A stretch of 64,000 bases of DNA, taken from SAR86 cluster bacterium (GTDB lineage: Bacteria > Pseudomonadota > Gammaproteobacteria > Magnimaribacterales > TMED112). The stretch lies in NCBI GenBank assembly GCA_023703535.1, contig CP097967.1, forward strand, positions 1,006,030 through 1,070,029, given 5' to 3'. Below the pieces are notes generated by a model, which did not search any database, was not told the DNA's origin, and saw nothing but the letters and a program-made list of their open reading frames with translations. Made by a program: the position numbers and the translations under genes. This document shows, in pieces, positions 17,406 to 26,723 of this stretch; the stretch's first letter is position 1; the number at the start of each line of letters is the position of its first letter.

Positions 17406-18073
17406 TAAGCTTCATCCTCCAATTCAAAAGTAAACTTGTGAGGGACATCATCGACTGCAACTGCTCTGCCATCTCTCACTGTTGGTTTATATTTTAACTT
17501 ACTTGCTGCTCTCATCGCAGCACTATTGAACATTGAACATTCTCTAAAATCACCATCACGATTGTTTGCAGATCGACATTTACCCTCAATTATATATGGG
17601 TTTTCTATGGTACCTGATTCTGTAATCGTGAAAGCTAAAATAACATATCCTTCTGTTCCTCTTTCTTGTGCTCTTCTAGGATAAACAGGCTGGACCTTAA
17701 AAAGAGGAATATATTCACCGTCTCTAAATAGTGTGCCTGAACCTGAATTGAAATTGATTTGAGGTTTAGTTGAAACAGCAGAAATTGCAAGCGGCTCAAC
17801 ATCCATTTGAGGAGGAGCTATATCAGGTGGTGCAACTTCCGGGTCCTCTGGTGGCTCCATTAATTCTTCAAGCAAGGTATCTATTTCTCTATCAGGCATA
17901 ATTACATCAGTAATTTTTCTGCCTTTAACAATGTCTCCAGCATCACCTGTGTAAATAAGTGCGACCATAAAAAGAAATAAGAAGAATCCAACAAAAGGAG
18001 CACCCGCAATGAAAAGGTGTTTTTTTGTTAGATAAATGCCGTATTTTTCTAATTCTGCAACTAGACTAGCCAT
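17405..18073 (-). CDS. TonB energy-transducer protein (TonB2-like)
   Basis: A 222-aa protein with an N-terminal transmembrane helix (residues 21-43), a proline-rich acidic linker (MEPPEDPEVAPPDIAPP) and a C-terminal TonB domain. That domain starts at KVQPVYPRRAQERGTEGYVILAFTITESG. It is shorter than E. coli TonB and its linker is acidic rather than Lys-Pro, as in TonB2 proteins. The C-terminal domain holds two Cys residues (KCRSANNRDGDFRECS) that may form a disulfide in the periplasm. It delivers proton-motive energy from ExbB/ExbD to TonB-dependent receptors. Confidence 0.92.
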   Translation of the reverse strand: MASLVAELEKYGIYLTKKHLFIAGAPFVGFFLFLFMVALIYTGDAGDIVKGRKITDVIMPDREIDTLLEELMEPPEDPEVAPPDIAPPQMDVEPLAISAVSTKPQINFNSGSGTLFRDGEYIPLFKVQPVYPRRAQERGTEGYVILAFTITESGTIENPYIIEGKCRSANNRDGDFRECSMFNSAAMRAASKLKYKPTVRDGRAVAVDDVPHKFTFELEDEA

Positions 18074-18079
18074 AATTTA

Positions 18080-18490
18080 TTACTTTGGATCAGCAGCTAA
18101 AGATATATCATAGACACCCGCATCTCGAGCTCCATCCATAGCTTTAATAATGGCATCTGCACTAGCTTCTTCATCAGCTTGTATAACAACAGTGCCTTGT
18201 GGATTATCTGCCAACAATTTAATTACATTTGCTTTTACTTGCCTCACGTCAATTCTTCTACCGTCCATATATATTTCGTCATTAGAGCCAATAGCTATAA
18301 GAATTGCAGCATTCTCTTGTATTTCTGAAGTGTCTGAATCGGGCCTATTTACTTCAAGACCTGGTTCTTTAATAAAGTTTGCAGTCACGATAAAGAATAT
18401 AAGCATAATGAAAACAACATCTAACATTGGTGTTAAATTAATTTCGCTTTCTTCTTCTCTAGCAGCTGCTGATATTGCGCTTCTTCTCAT
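18080..18490 (-). CDS. exbD: ExbD-family biopolymer transport protein
   Basis: A 136-aa protein with one N-terminal transmembrane helix carrying the essential Asp24 (NLTPMLDVVFIMLIFFIV) and a periplasmic domain. Together with ExbB it forms the proton channel that energises TonB. It sits between exbB and tonB with a 6-nt gap to tonB and directly abuts the exbB stop, consistent with one transcript. Confidence 0.93.
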   Translation of the reverse strand: MRRSAISAAAREEESEINLTPMLDVVFIMLIFFIVTANFIKEPGLEVNRPDSDTSEIQENAAILIAIGSNDEIYMDGRRIDVRQVKANVIKLLADNPQGTVVIQADEEASADAIIKAMDGARDAGVYDISLAADPK

Positions 18491-19033
18491 TTAACTTACT
18501 CCTTTCTTAATATTATGAGTTACATACTCACCCATTAGCAACTCATTTTCTTCAACCTTATTTTTTAACCATATCATTACTAAAACACCTGACAATGCAG
18601 AAACCATTCCAGCCATAGTTGGAAGTGTTGCTTTTGAGACACCTCCTGCCATTGATCTTGCATCACCACCACCAGTGAATGCCATAATTTGAAAAACCTC
18701 AATCATTCCTGTAACAGTTCCCATAAGACCAAACAAAGGACATAAAGCAATACAAACTTGTATCAACTGCATGTTTTTATTAATGGAAATCTTACCCTCA
18801 GAAATTAATCTAGTTTTGATTTGGAATTTATGCCAAGGAGATTTGAAATTCATAGCTAGATATTTCTTTTGAATTCCGTTTGCTATCTCATCATGAACAA
18901 AAAGAAAATAATAAACTCTCTCAAGAATTAAAGCCCACATAAAAGTGACAAGCAAGGCTATGTACCATAGGACCGTGCCACCTGATTCCATAAAATCACG
19001 TAGAGCTATATAAACTTCAGAGAGCCAGTACAT
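18491..19033 (-). CDS. exbB: ExbB-family (MotA/TolQ/ExbB) proton channel protein
   Basis: A 180-aa protein with three transmembrane segments and the family core PLFGLMGTVTGMIEVFQIMAFTGGGDARSMAGGVSKA. I place the start at ATG 19033, directly after the TtpC stop. The in-frame upstream start codon (TTG 19054) would overlap the previous gene by 20 nt. This is the short ExbB of the TonB2-type module, working with the longer TtpC-like paralogue upstream. Confidence 0.9.
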   Translation of the reverse strand: MYWLSEVYIALRDFMESGGTVLWYIALLVTFMWALILERVYYFLFVHDEIANGIQKKYLAMNFKSPWHKFQIKTRLISEGKISINKNMQLIQVCIALCPLFGLMGTVTGMIEVFQIMAFTGGGDARSMAGGVSKATLPTMAGMVSALSGVLVMIWLKNKVEENELLMGEYVTHNIKKGVS

Positions 19034-19034
19034 C

Positions 19035-20411
19035 TTACTTTGCTTTTTCTGCAACCATGCCAGTTGCTTGCTCTTCTAATACATCAACAACTGATCTAGC
19101 TGATGACTGTAAGAAAGAGTGGGCTAAAGTTGTAGGGATTGCCACAACTAGTCCTAGTACTGTAGTTACAAGAGCTTGTGAAATACCGCCAGCCATAATC
19201 TTTGGATCACCAGTTCCGAACAAGGTAATTTGTTGGAAGGTAATAATCATACCTGTAACTGTACCTAACAGACCTGCTAATGGAGCAACAACTGAAACAA
19301 TTTTTACGAAACTAATTCCCTGTTCAATTTTTGGTCGTTCCGCCATAATTTGCTCTGCTAATTTAAGCTCCAATCTATCAATAGCATCTTTCATATGCGC
19401 TTCTCCAACTTTAAGAACTCTGCCAAGAGGATTATTACCATATGAGCTTGATCCCATTTGTGCTACAACAGATCTATTTAACATAAAGAGCACATAATAT
19501 TTATATATAGCAAATGCCATGGTTATAGAACCAAGACCAAGGATTATGTAACCAATTAATCCACCCTGTTGGATTCGTTCCCAGAGCGATGGATTCTGAA
19601 TAAGGTTAGCTAATAATGCTCCACCTGAAGGACCACTTGGATCAACAGCGAAACTTACATATCCGCCACCAAAACTTGAGTTCGATATTCTTCCTGCTGA
19701 ACCAGTATATCTACCTGCAGGTTGTCTGGCTAAAAACTGGTATTGTCCTTTTGTAGGCACATATTCTAAATATCTTTTTCCACATACTGCGTTGTATACC
19801 CCTACTCTTACAACTTCACATTCTGATTGTGAACCGTCTACATTAATAACATTTGTTTTAAATTTTGATACAGAACCAGTAGCAACCATTTCCTCTGTGA
19901 TAAGAGACATTACTCTTTCAAGTTCAGAAATAGTTGGTAATTCTGTTGATTCACCCATTTTTCTTGTTAAGTTATCTAGGAAAACTTCACGCGCTTTACC
20001 AAACTCTGCTGCTGTTAAAGAAGACTCAAAAGTCACCCTTGAGTCTGTACTGATGCTTGTAATATGACCAAATAATTCATTTAAAGAACCTAAAGCTTTT
20101 AGATAAACTTCTTCAGCAACTCTTAATAACTCCTGATTCTCTTTAAAAATTTTATCTAATCTATCAGCAATTTCCTCTTGCCTAGCTAATTCTGCTAGCT
20201 CCTCATTAAGTAATACTTGCTGTCTATCTCTATTTGACAAAAATTCACTCTCTCGTTTTTGGTTTTCAGCTTTTTCTTTCGAACGACCTTCTCTAACAAC
20301 TTCAAGAAGCTTATCCATATTGGTTGGCTGAACCTCTTCATCACTTTGAGCAATGCTTTGAAGTGAGATTGATGAGAAAATAAGTAATAAAATTATTCTA
20401 AAATTTTTCAT
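19035..20411 (-). CDS. TtpC-like MotA/TolQ/ExbB protein with long periplasmic N-terminus
   Basis: The 458-aa protein starts with a signal sequence. A coiled-coil region follows (about 60-110), then a periplasmic domain, then from about residue 280 a MotA/TolQ/ExbB channel domain (PLAGLLGTVTGMIITFQQITLFGTGDPKIMAGGISQALVTTVLGL). This architecture matches TtpC of Vibrio TonB2 systems, which is needed for the second TonB complex to work. Having both a long and a short ExbB-type protein in one operon is characteristic of that system. It starts 1 nt inside the DUF3450 stop. Confidence 0.9.
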   Translation of the reverse strand: MKNFRIILLLIFSSISLQSIAQSDEEVQPTNMDKLLEVVREGRSKEKAENQKRESEFLSNRDRQQVLLNEELAELARQEEIADRLDKIFKENQELLRVAEEVYLKALGSLNELFGHITSISTDSRVTFESSLTAAEFGKAREVFLDNLTRKMGESTELPTISELERVMSLITEEMVATGSVSKFKTNVINVDGSQSECEVVRVGVYNAVCGKRYLEYVPTKGQYQFLARQPAGRYTGSAGRISNSSFGGGYVSFAVDPSGPSGGALLANLIQNPSLWERIQQGGLIGYIILGLGSITMAFAIYKYYVLFMLNRSVVAQMGSSSYGNNPLGRVLKVGEAHMKDAIDRLELKLAEQIMAERPKIEQGISFVKIVSVVAPLAGLLGTVTGMIITFQQITLFGTGDPKIMAGGISQALVTTVLGLVVAIPTTLAHSFLQSSARSVVDVLEEQATGMVAEKAK

Positions 20412-21160
20412 TACTCACCTCCTTCGTTTGTAACTTTAACTGGTAAGAAAAGTAAATCTAAAGGTGCTGTTTTATTTGCCATTCTTATTCCATCTCTGAC
20501 AGGAATTCTGTAACCACTTACCTCTTCCCACTCTGTACCATTCCATACACCTGTTTCACTCTGATCTTTGAGTTGGTACATAAGAGCTAATCTTCCAATT
20601 CTTAGAATGTTTACAACCTTTTCTTCCCCGTCTAAAACAATACTATCTTCGTATGTTTCAATTGTTCTGCCGTATTCTCTTTCTATGTTGTAGGCTTCAA
20701 GCACTTGTCTCACATTCTCTGAGGCTGTAACTTTTGGATTGTCGAAAGTTGCTAAGACTTGCGCGATTCTTTTATTTCTTTCATCCATTAAAAAAGGTAC
20801 ATCATCGTTTATGAAAACAAGTAAATCTTCAAGGGCTGTTTTCATAACTGGTGGCACCTGTCTCTGCATTTTTTCAACTGCTATTGTCTGCTCATCTAGA
20901 AGTACAAGTCTCTCTTCTTGAGCTTTTATTTGTCTTCTTTTTTGGGCATTATAGATTTTTAAACCCTCAACTTGTTTTACTGTTACTTTCCATTCAGCAA
21001 GAAGAGAATCTTTCTCTAATTGAAGATCATCAATTGTGTCTTGTGACTGTCCTGAGTCAGTGATTGTCTCACTATTTTCATTTAAAATTTGTTCCAGTTC
21101 CGCATTATTTGCATGTGCAAATATGGAAAGCAGAACAAGGATGTAAACGTATAATCTCAT
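20411..21160 (-). CDS. DUF3450 family periplasmic protein (TonB2-type operon)
   Basis: A 249-aa secreted protein (signal peptide ending near ANNAE) dominated by a long coiled coil (residues about 45-95), followed by the conserved PPVMKTALEDLLVFINDDVPFL and RIGRLALMYQLKDQ blocks of DUF3450. Members head the same TonB2/TtpC operon in marine gammaproteobacteria. The biochemical role is unknown; a structural periplasmic partner of TtpC is likely. It is the first gene of the operon, with a promoter predicted just upstream and GGAG before the ATG. Confidence 0.87.
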   Translation of the reverse strand: MRLYVYILVLLSIFAHANNAELEQILNENSETITDSGQSQDTIDDLQLEKDSLLAEWKVTVKQVEGLKIYNAQKRRQIKAQEERLVLLDEQTIAVEKMQRQVPPVMKTALEDLLVFINDDVPFLMDERNKRIAQVLATFDNPKVTASENVRQVLEAYNIEREYGRTIETYEDSIVLDGEEKVVNILRIGRLALMYQLKDQSETGVWNGTEWEEVSGYRIPVRDGIRMANKTAPLDLLFLPVKVTNEGGE

Positions 21161-21194
21161 ATTACTTACACTCCGTTAATTTACTTGGCTGTTA

Positions 21195-21223
21195 ATAATA
21201 AAAATATAATCGAATAACTTCAA
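21195..21223 (-). promoter_or_regulatory. Candidate sigma70 promoter of the TonB2-type operon
   Basis: On the minus strand TTGAAG (21223-21218), a 17-bp spacer and TATTAT (21200-21195) sit about 35 bp before the DUF3450 ATG. Spacing is ideal and each hexamer is close to consensus. No Fur-box palindrome was recognised around it, so iron control cannot be claimed. Confidence 0.5.
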
Positions 21224-21254
21224 CTTTTATAGCCAACTTATTTAATAAAGTCCT

Positions 21255-22151
21255 TTATTTAGGGATTTTTGGGAAAAAAATAGGCGTATTTCTTTTATAC
21301 TCCTGATATTTCTCATTATTACCCCATTTTTTGTTAGCGCGAGCTTCAAGCATTCTTACGCCACTAACATAATAGATTAGCAAAAATGAGAACAAAGGAG
21401 AAATTAAAGAGCCGTACTGATAACCTGTTAAGACTGGTAAAGCCATAATAGAAATTCCAATCCATAACATTATCTCTCCGACGTAGTTAGGATGTCTTGA
21501 AAGGTTCCATAATCCTGTTGTAATAAATTTATCTTTATTTTTGGGATCAGATCTAAACTTAGTTTTTTGGTTGTCAGCGACAACTTCCACAGAAAATCCC
21601 ATTACCCAAATAATTAAACCTAAAGCTCCAAGCAAACCAAAATCTGCTTTATTAAGAGTAGTGATAGCTACAAGTGCTGTAAGTGACTGAATAAATACCC
21701 AAGTTGCAGAAAGCATCCATGTCATAAATAATTGAGAGAAATTTGGAAGGATTGATCTGAACCTTTTATCCTCTCCATCTTTGAGAACTCTCCAAAATAA
21801 AAAACTACCTAATCTAAATGTCCATATCATTACACATGCGAATATTAATATTGACCTTAATTCAAGATTTGAGCTTACTGCTAGATATTTAAGATAAAGT
21901 ACAGCGCTCAGTGTTAAAAGATATGTAAAGGATCCAGTTAAATCATAAAATTTTTCAGTTTGAAAAATATAAGAAGGGATGTAGAGAACAATATGAACCG
22001 CGAATGAAATGAACATTGCAATCATTACTAGCGATGTTTGGCCTTGGCCAATTGTATTCTCGTCAACTAGTGAACCGATTAAATAACAAAAAACAAAACA
22101 TAAAATAGAAAAGAATATATTTCTGAAATGTCCTAAAAGTGTACTGCCCAT
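21255..22151 (-). CDS. DUF1295 / steroid 5-alpha-reductase-like membrane enzyme
   Basis: A 298-aa multi-pass membrane protein (about 6-7 helices). The C-terminal half has the family signature GLWNLSRHPNYVGEIMLWIGI, and KYQEYKRNTPIFFP lies near the end. DUF1295 proteins resemble steroid 5-alpha-reductases and isoprenylcysteine methyltransferases. The bacterial role is not settled, and lipid double-bond reduction is a guess from the fold. Divergent from efp with a 42-bp shared upstream region. Confidence 0.85.
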   Translation of the reverse strand: MGSTLLGHFRNIFFSILCFVFCYLIGSLVDENTIGQGQTSLVMIAMFISFAVHIVLYIPSYIFQTEKFYDLTGSFTYLLTLSAVLYLKYLAVSSNLELRSILIFACVMIWTFRLGSFLFWRVLKDGEDKRFRSILPNFSQLFMTWMLSATWVFIQSLTALVAITTLNKADFGLLGALGLIIWVMGFSVEVVADNQKTKFRSDPKNKDKFITTGLWNLSRHPNYVGEIMLWIGISIMALPVLTGYQYGSLISPLFSFLLIYYVSGVRMLEARANKKWGNNEKYQEYKRNTPIFFPKIPK

Positions 22152-22193
22152 AACTGATTACTTCTGCCTTATAATACATAATTATCATAAAGT

Positions 22194-22760
22194 ATGAAAT
22201 TTACAACGAATCAATTAAAACAAGGTCTAAAAATTTTAATTGATGGAGAGCCGTGTTCAGTAATATCTCACGAATTTCACAAACCTGGAAAGGGACAAGC
22301 AGTTGTAAGAACAAAATTATATAACCTGAGAACTGAAAAGGTTTGGGAAAGAACATTTAAATCAGGGGAAACAATAGAAAGTGCTGATATTTCTGAAAAA
22401 AGTTTTCAATTTTTATATAAAGAAGGACAAACCTATATTTTCATGAACTCAGATACTTTTGATCAAATTGAAATTGACTCCACTATTCTAGGATCTGTAA
22501 GTGATTGGCTTGATGGCGAAGAAGAATGCAAAATTTTATTTTGGAACGACTCAGTTTTAAGAGTTGAGCCTCCAACTTTTGTTTTTAAAGAAATTATTGA
22601 CACTGAGCCAGGGCTAAAAGGTGATACAGTTTCTAACACTTTGAAGCCAGCAAAGATAGTGAGCGGTAAAGAGATTCAAGTTCCAATTTTCATAAATATT
22701 GGTGACACTATAAAAATTGATACAAGAGATGGAAGTTATGTATCACGTAATAATGAATAA
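22194..22760 (+). CDS. efp: Translation elongation factor P
   Basis: A 188-aa EF-P, the three-domain tRNA mimic that rescues ribosomes stalled on polyproline. The tip loop HKPGKGQAVVRTKL holds Lys33, the position modified by EpmA/EpmB-type beta-lysylation in gammaproteobacteria. The modification genes are not in the window. A TATAAT hexamer (22170-22175) sits 18 bp before the ATG, with a poor -35. The last base overlaps argS (TAATG). Confidence 0.96.
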   Translation: MKFTTNQLKQGLKILIDGEPCSVISHEFHKPGKGQAVVRTKLYNLRTEKVWERTFKSGETIESADISEKSFQFLYKEGQTYIFMNSDTFDQIEIDSTILGSVSDWLDGEEECKILFWNDSVLRVEPPTFVFKEIIDTEPGLKGDTVSNTLKPAKIVSGKEIQVPIFINIGDTIKIDTRDGSYVSRNNE

Positions 22761-24466
22761 TGATTATTGAAGAACTAAATCAAAAGTTAAGAGAAGCAGT
22801 AAAAAAGTTCAGTAAAGAAAAGGGCTTAGATATCATTCCTAAAGATAAAGATATTGAGTTTGAGATAAGCGATGATATTAATAGAGCTCACTTTTCATCA
22901 AGCTCTCCATTAAAACTTGCTAAATTTTTTAAAACAAATCCGGTAGAGTTAGCAAAAGATATTAGTGAAAAAATAAATCATAAAGCTATTTCAAAATCCT
23001 CCGTGGAAGGTGCTGGTTTTATAAATATATTTATTAATAAAAATTACATATCTGATGAAGTTGAAAAAGTACTAAAGTACAACGAAGAGTGGGGAAAGAA
23101 AAAATTAAAAAAAGAGAGAGTTTTAGTGGAGTTTGTTTCCTCTAATCCGACTGGACCTCTTCATATTGGGCATGCAAGAGGGGCTGTTCTGGGAAATATA
23201 ATTTCGAATTTACTTAGCAATCAAGGCTACGAAGTGACTAAAGAATATTACGTTAACGATGCTGGTCGACAAATTAATATTTTAGCTCTGAGCATAATGC
23301 TTGAAACTTTCCAAAATAACATAAATAAAGAGGGCTTGTATCAAGGTGACTACATTAAAGATTTAGCTAAGAAATTTATGGCAGTAAAATTGGTTAATGA
23401 AGTTAATAATCCTCTAGAAAAATTTTCTGATGATCCTGATGAAAGAATTGACCAGCTCATCTCACACTATAAAAATGATTCACCAGAAACCTGGAATTTA
23501 ATAAGAGATTTTTCTGTTAATGAGATGATCAAATTGATAAAGGATGACCTATCAAGAATGGAAATTCTTCATGATGAGTGGTTTTATGAAAGCTCACTTG
23601 GTTCAATTGAAAAAAAAGATTCAAGTGTTGCTAAAGCATTGGATGAAATTGTTAAATCAAAAAATACTTTTGAGAAAGATGGCGCCATATGGTTTGAGGG
23701 CACAAAATATGGGGATGATAAAGACAGAGTTTTATTAAGAGCCAATAAGGAACCTACTTATTACCTTACAGATGTTGGCTATCATAAAGATAAAATTGAT
23801 AGAAACTATGATCATTACATAAATATTTTTGGTGCTGATCATCACGGATATGTTGCTAGGCTAACTTCAGCATTTAATTTAATAAAAAAACCAAAACAGA
23901 ATATTGAGCATATTCTTTATCAACTAGTTAATCTTTACGAGGATGGAAGAAAAAACACTATGTCTACTAGAAAGGGGAAATTTTTATCTTTAAATGATTT
24001 GTTGAATGAATTTAATTCAGATCTTATAAAATTCTTTTTTCTTGAAAAGAAATATGACCATGAAATAGATTTTGATACCAAACTTGCAAAAGAAAATAGT
24101 AAAAATAACCCCTATTTCTACACAATGTACGCATATGTAAGATGTTGTTCAATTTTAGAAAAGAAAAAACCAAATTTAGACAATAATTCAGATAAAAATG
24201 AGTTAGTAAAAAATTATGATCTAATCTCAAAAATAATAAATTTTCCAATTTATTTAGAAAAGTTTAGTTCGGAGAGATCTCCTCACTCTCTTGTTCATTT
24301 TACAAAAGAACTTGCGGCAAATTATCACTCGTTCTACGAGCAAAACTCAGTAATAACAGATAATCAGGAAGAGTCTAATGCAAGACTCCTAATTACAAAG
24401 GCAACAAGTATAGTCTTAAAAAATAGCTTTAAAATAATCGGAGTTACTCCTTTGGAGAAAATGTAA
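22760..24466 (+). CDS. argS: Arginyl-tRNA synthetase
   Basis: A 568-aa class I aminoacyl-tRNA synthetase. The HIGH signature is in FVSSNPTGPLHIGHARGAVLGN. MSTRKGKFLSL takes the KMSKS-loop position, ADHHGYVARL is the ArgRS-specific block, and a DALR anticodon-binding domain lies at the C-terminus. Its start lies in the efp stop. The following SPOR gene, 1 nt downstream, repeats the argS-SPOR order common in gammaproteobacteria. Confidence 0.96.
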   Translation: MIIEELNQKLREAVKKFSKEKGLDIIPKDKDIEFEISDDINRAHFSSSSPLKLAKFFKTNPVELAKDISEKINHKAISKSSVEGAGFINIFINKNYISDEVEKVLKYNEEWGKKKLKKERVLVEFVSSNPTGPLHIGHARGAVLGNIISNLLSNQGYEVTKEYYVNDAGRQINILALSIMLETFQNNINKEGLYQGDYIKDLAKKFMAVKLVNEVNNPLEKFSDDPDERIDQLISHYKNDSPETWNLIRDFSVNEMIKLIKDDLSRMEILHDEWFYESSLGSIEKKDSSVAKALDEIVKSKNTFEKDGAIWFEGTKYGDDKDRVLLRANKEPTYYLTDVGYHKDKIDRNYDHYINIFGADHHGYVARLTSAFNLIKKPKQNIEHILYQLVNLYEDGRKNTMSTRKGKFLSLNDLLNEFNSDLIKFFFLEKKYDHEIDFDTKLAKENSKNNPYFYTMYAYVRCCSILEKKKPNLDNNSDKNELVKNYDLISKIINFPIYLEKFSSERSPHSLVHFTKELAANYHSFYEQNSVITDNQEESNARLLITKATSIVLKNSFKIIGVTPLEKM

Positions 24467-24467
24467 A

Positions 24468-24962
24468 ATGGCTAGAATAGATTACAAATCCAATAAATTT
24501 CCTTTGAAACTTGCTCCAACTCTATTTGTTACTGCGGTGGCTACATTCACTATGTCTTTACTAGTAATTTTTGTTTTAGATGGAAGAAAAGATTATTTAG
24601 ATTTAAGCAAATTTAAAGTCCAAGAAATAAATTATGAATTTCAAACTGTTTTGGAAAACGACTCTTTCGAAGAGATCAATTTTATAAAGGAATCATCAAA
24701 TGAGATTTGTGAATTTTTTGCTCAATCTGGAAGTTTTAAAACATACGAAGCAGCTCAGAGTCAGATTGTTCAATTAGGTAAGATTGGTTATGAAGCATTT
24801 CCTGAAAAGGTAAGAAGTTCAAATGATTTTAATTACAGAGTAAGAGTGGGTCCATTCGAAAATAGATCAGCAATGAATAATGCTAGAGAGGACTTTCGAA
24901 GATTAAATATGGATTCTATGGAAATTAAATATTGTAAGAAAATATCAGATGACTCTGATTAA
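24468..24962 (+). CDS. SPOR-domain membrane protein (FtsN-like)
   Basis: A 164-aa bitopic protein with a short cytoplasmic N-terminus, one transmembrane helix (about 15-38), a linker, and a C-terminal SPOR domain (about 80-155) recognisable by FFAQSGSFKTYEAAQSQIVQLGKIGYEAF and RVRVGPFENRSAMNNAREDFRRL. SPOR domains bind denuded septal peptidoglycan, so a role in cell division like that of FtsN is likely. Its place after argS supports this. Two Cys residues bracket the SPOR domain. It overlaps yggS by 14 nt. Confidence 0.85.
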   Translation: MARIDYKSNKFPLKLAPTLFVTAVATFTMSLLVIFVLDGRKDYLDLSKFKVQEINYEFQTVLENDSFEEINFIKESSNEICEFFAQSGSFKTYEAAQSQIVQLGKIGYEAFPEKVRSSNDFNYRVRVGPFENRSAMNNAREDFRRLNMDSMEIKYCKKISDDSD

Positions 24963-25587
24963 TTACCAGAAAATTAAACAAGAACTCAATAACAGACAAG
25001 AACTAATTGCTGTCTCAAAAGGTCAAGATGTTTCAAAGATTAAAAAATTATATGACTTGGGACATCGAGACTTTGGAGAAAATTACCTACAAGAGTTAAT
25101 AAAAAAAAGCACCGCATTGCCTGCAGATATTAATTGGCATTTTTTAGGGAAGATTCAAACAAATAAAATTAAAAACATAATTAAGTTTTCTAATTTGATA
25201 CATTCAGTTTCGCGAGAAAAGGTCTATCAAAAAATTTTAAATACTGATGTTAAAGAAAAATGTAATTTTCTTCTTCAATTAAAACTTGGTAATGAAGATT
25301 CTAAAGATGGTCTATCTCCAGAGGAGCTTATTAATATTGTTGAAAATCATGACAATGAATCATTGTTTTGTATAAAGGGCATCATGGGAATTGCGCAGAA
25401 TAATATTTCTGAAAAAGAAAAAAATAATCAATTTCAAATATGCAGAGAATTATTTTTTAAATTAAAAGAAAATTATAAAAATATTGATACACTTTCTTTA
25501 GGTATGTCTAATGACTATTCTTTAGCTATGTCCTATGGCTCAACTATGGTTAGGATTGGAACAAAGATTTTTGGAGAAAGAAAATAG
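24949..25587 (+). CDS. yggS: YggS-family pyridoxal-phosphate homeostasis protein
   Basis: A 212-aa TIM-barrel PLP-binding protein (PLPBP/YggS), which buffers PLP and affects amino acid pools. The PLP lysine is in AVSKGQ, followed by GHRDFGENYLQEL, WHFLGKIQTNKIK and SLGMSNDYSLAMSYGSTMVRIGTKIFG. It is slightly shorter than E. coli YggS. The start overlaps the SPOR gene. proC, often placed next, is absent and yggT follows directly. Confidence 0.92.
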   Translation: MTLINYQKIKQELNNRQELIAVSKGQDVSKIKKLYDLGHRDFGENYLQELIKKSTALPADINWHFLGKIQTNKIKNIIKFSNLIHSVSREKVYQKILNTDVKEKCNFLLQLKLGNEDSKDGLSPEELINIVENHDNESLFCIKGIMGIAQNNISEKEKNNQFQICRELFFKLKENYKNIDTLSLGMSNDYSLAMSYGSTMVRIGTKIFGERK

Positions 25588-26114
25588 TGTTGGTTCAGTT
25601 TATAAATATTTTTATATATTTAATCCTAATATTATTTCTTTCTGAATTAGCAAGAGCTGATAGTTACAACAAGATCTCTAGGGTAATAAAGATTTTGCTT
25701 TATCCTTTCCTACTTATTTTTAATATCCATTACAAAAAAATTAATATAGGGCTACTTATTCTTGCTTCGCTTCTAGCTTTTATTTTCTACTATATTTCTT
25801 TTCCAAATATTGGTTTTGCTGCTCAAGCTAACTTAGCCATTTTTAAAGTATCCATGTCGCTTTTAGGAATTCTTAAATTTGTGATAATTGCTGGTGTAAT
25901 AATTAGTTGGATTTATGCTTTTGGGATTAACTTTAGTAATTCTTTTACTTCTCTTATTCAGCAACTGTATGAGGTTACAGTTTCTGTATTTAGAAATATC
26001 ATTCCTCCAGCGGGAGGCTTTGATCTTAGTCCTTTAATTGCTTTTTTTGCATTTCAATTGGCAGAGAGACTGCTTTCTATTCTTTTATTTGAAATACTGC
26101 CAAACTTAACCTGA
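25587..26114 (+). CDS. YggT-family integral membrane protein
   Basis: A 175-aa membrane protein with two YggT repeats, the second marked by FRNIIPPAGGFDLSPLIAFFAFQLAERLL. The start is a GTG overlapping the yggS stop (TAGTG). YggT proteins are linked to osmotic or division phenotypes in some bacteria, but the function is unresolved. Its 3' end overlaps convergent trmB by 9 nt. Confidence 0.85.
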   Translation: MLVQFINIFIYLILILFLSELARADSYNKISRVIKILLYPFLLIFNIHYKKINIGLLILASLLAFIFYYISFPNIGFAAQANLAIFKVSMSLLGILKFVIIAGVIISWIYAFGINFSNSFTSLIQQLYEVTVSVFRNIIPPAGGFDLSPLIAFFAFQLAERLLSILLFEILPNLT

Positions 26115-26723
26115 TTTTTGCAAAATAAATTCTTTAATATTATTTTTTTTTATTAAAGCTTTTTTGTAAAAACTTGATTCATTGTATTTTATAGGAAATA
26201 GTTTCTTACTTAGCGAAAGTTTATTTTGTAATTTTATTTCTTCTTCTATATGGTCCTGATACTTTTGTGAATCAGTAATAATTTGTACAAGCCCATTATC
26301 AGATAATTTATTTGATAAGTAGATTAAAAATTCTTTGGTAACCAATCTTCTCTTAATATGTTTTTTTTTAGGCCACGGATCTGGGAAATGAATGCGAATA
26401 AAATCAAAACAAAATTTAACTTTCTCCAAAAGGTCTCTTACATCTCCATTAAATAAGATCATATTTTCAACATTATTTTTCTCGTAAAATTCTACGGCTC
26501 TTGAAAAGCCTTTTTTATATGGTTCAGCTCCAAAAAAGAGAAAATCGTCATTTTCAATAATATCCTTACAAAAGGAATCGCTATCCCCAAAACCAACATC
26601 AAGAACTTTTTGTTCATGAATTATTAATTTTTTCTCAGAAAAAATGCATTTTGATTTTTTATGTAAATAAAATTTATTTGTTTCAGATAGTCGCCCTGCT
26701 CTAGAGCTAAAAGTTTTTATCAT
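26106..26723 (-). CDS. trmB: tRNA (guanine-N7-)-methyltransferase
   Basis: The 205-aa SAM-dependent enzyme makes m7G46 in tRNA. The family start TFSSRAGRLSETNK, the SAM-binding VLDVGFGDSDS and the signature FIRIHFPDPWPKKKHIKRRLVTKEFL are all present. It starts 4 nt inside the thiG stop, so it belongs to the rpoH-thiS-thiG-trmB run. Confidence 0.94.
   Translation of the reverse strand: MIKTFSSRAGRLSETNKFYLHKKSKCIFSEKKLIIHEQKVLDVGFGDSDSFCKDIIENDDFLFFGAEPYKKGFSRAVEFYEKNNVENMILFNGDVRDLLEKVKFCFDFIRIHFPDPWPKKKHIKRRLVTKEFLIYLSNKLSDNGLVQIITDSQKYQDHIEEEIKLQNKLSLSKKLFPIKYNESSFYKKALIKKNNIKEFILQKSG

Noticed and set aside
19057..19497. Rightward 146-codon frame opposite the TtpC-like gene.
   Set aside because: Ser/Thr/Pro-rich antisense composition typical of a reverse-complement shadow; the leftward frame has clear ExbB-family motifs.
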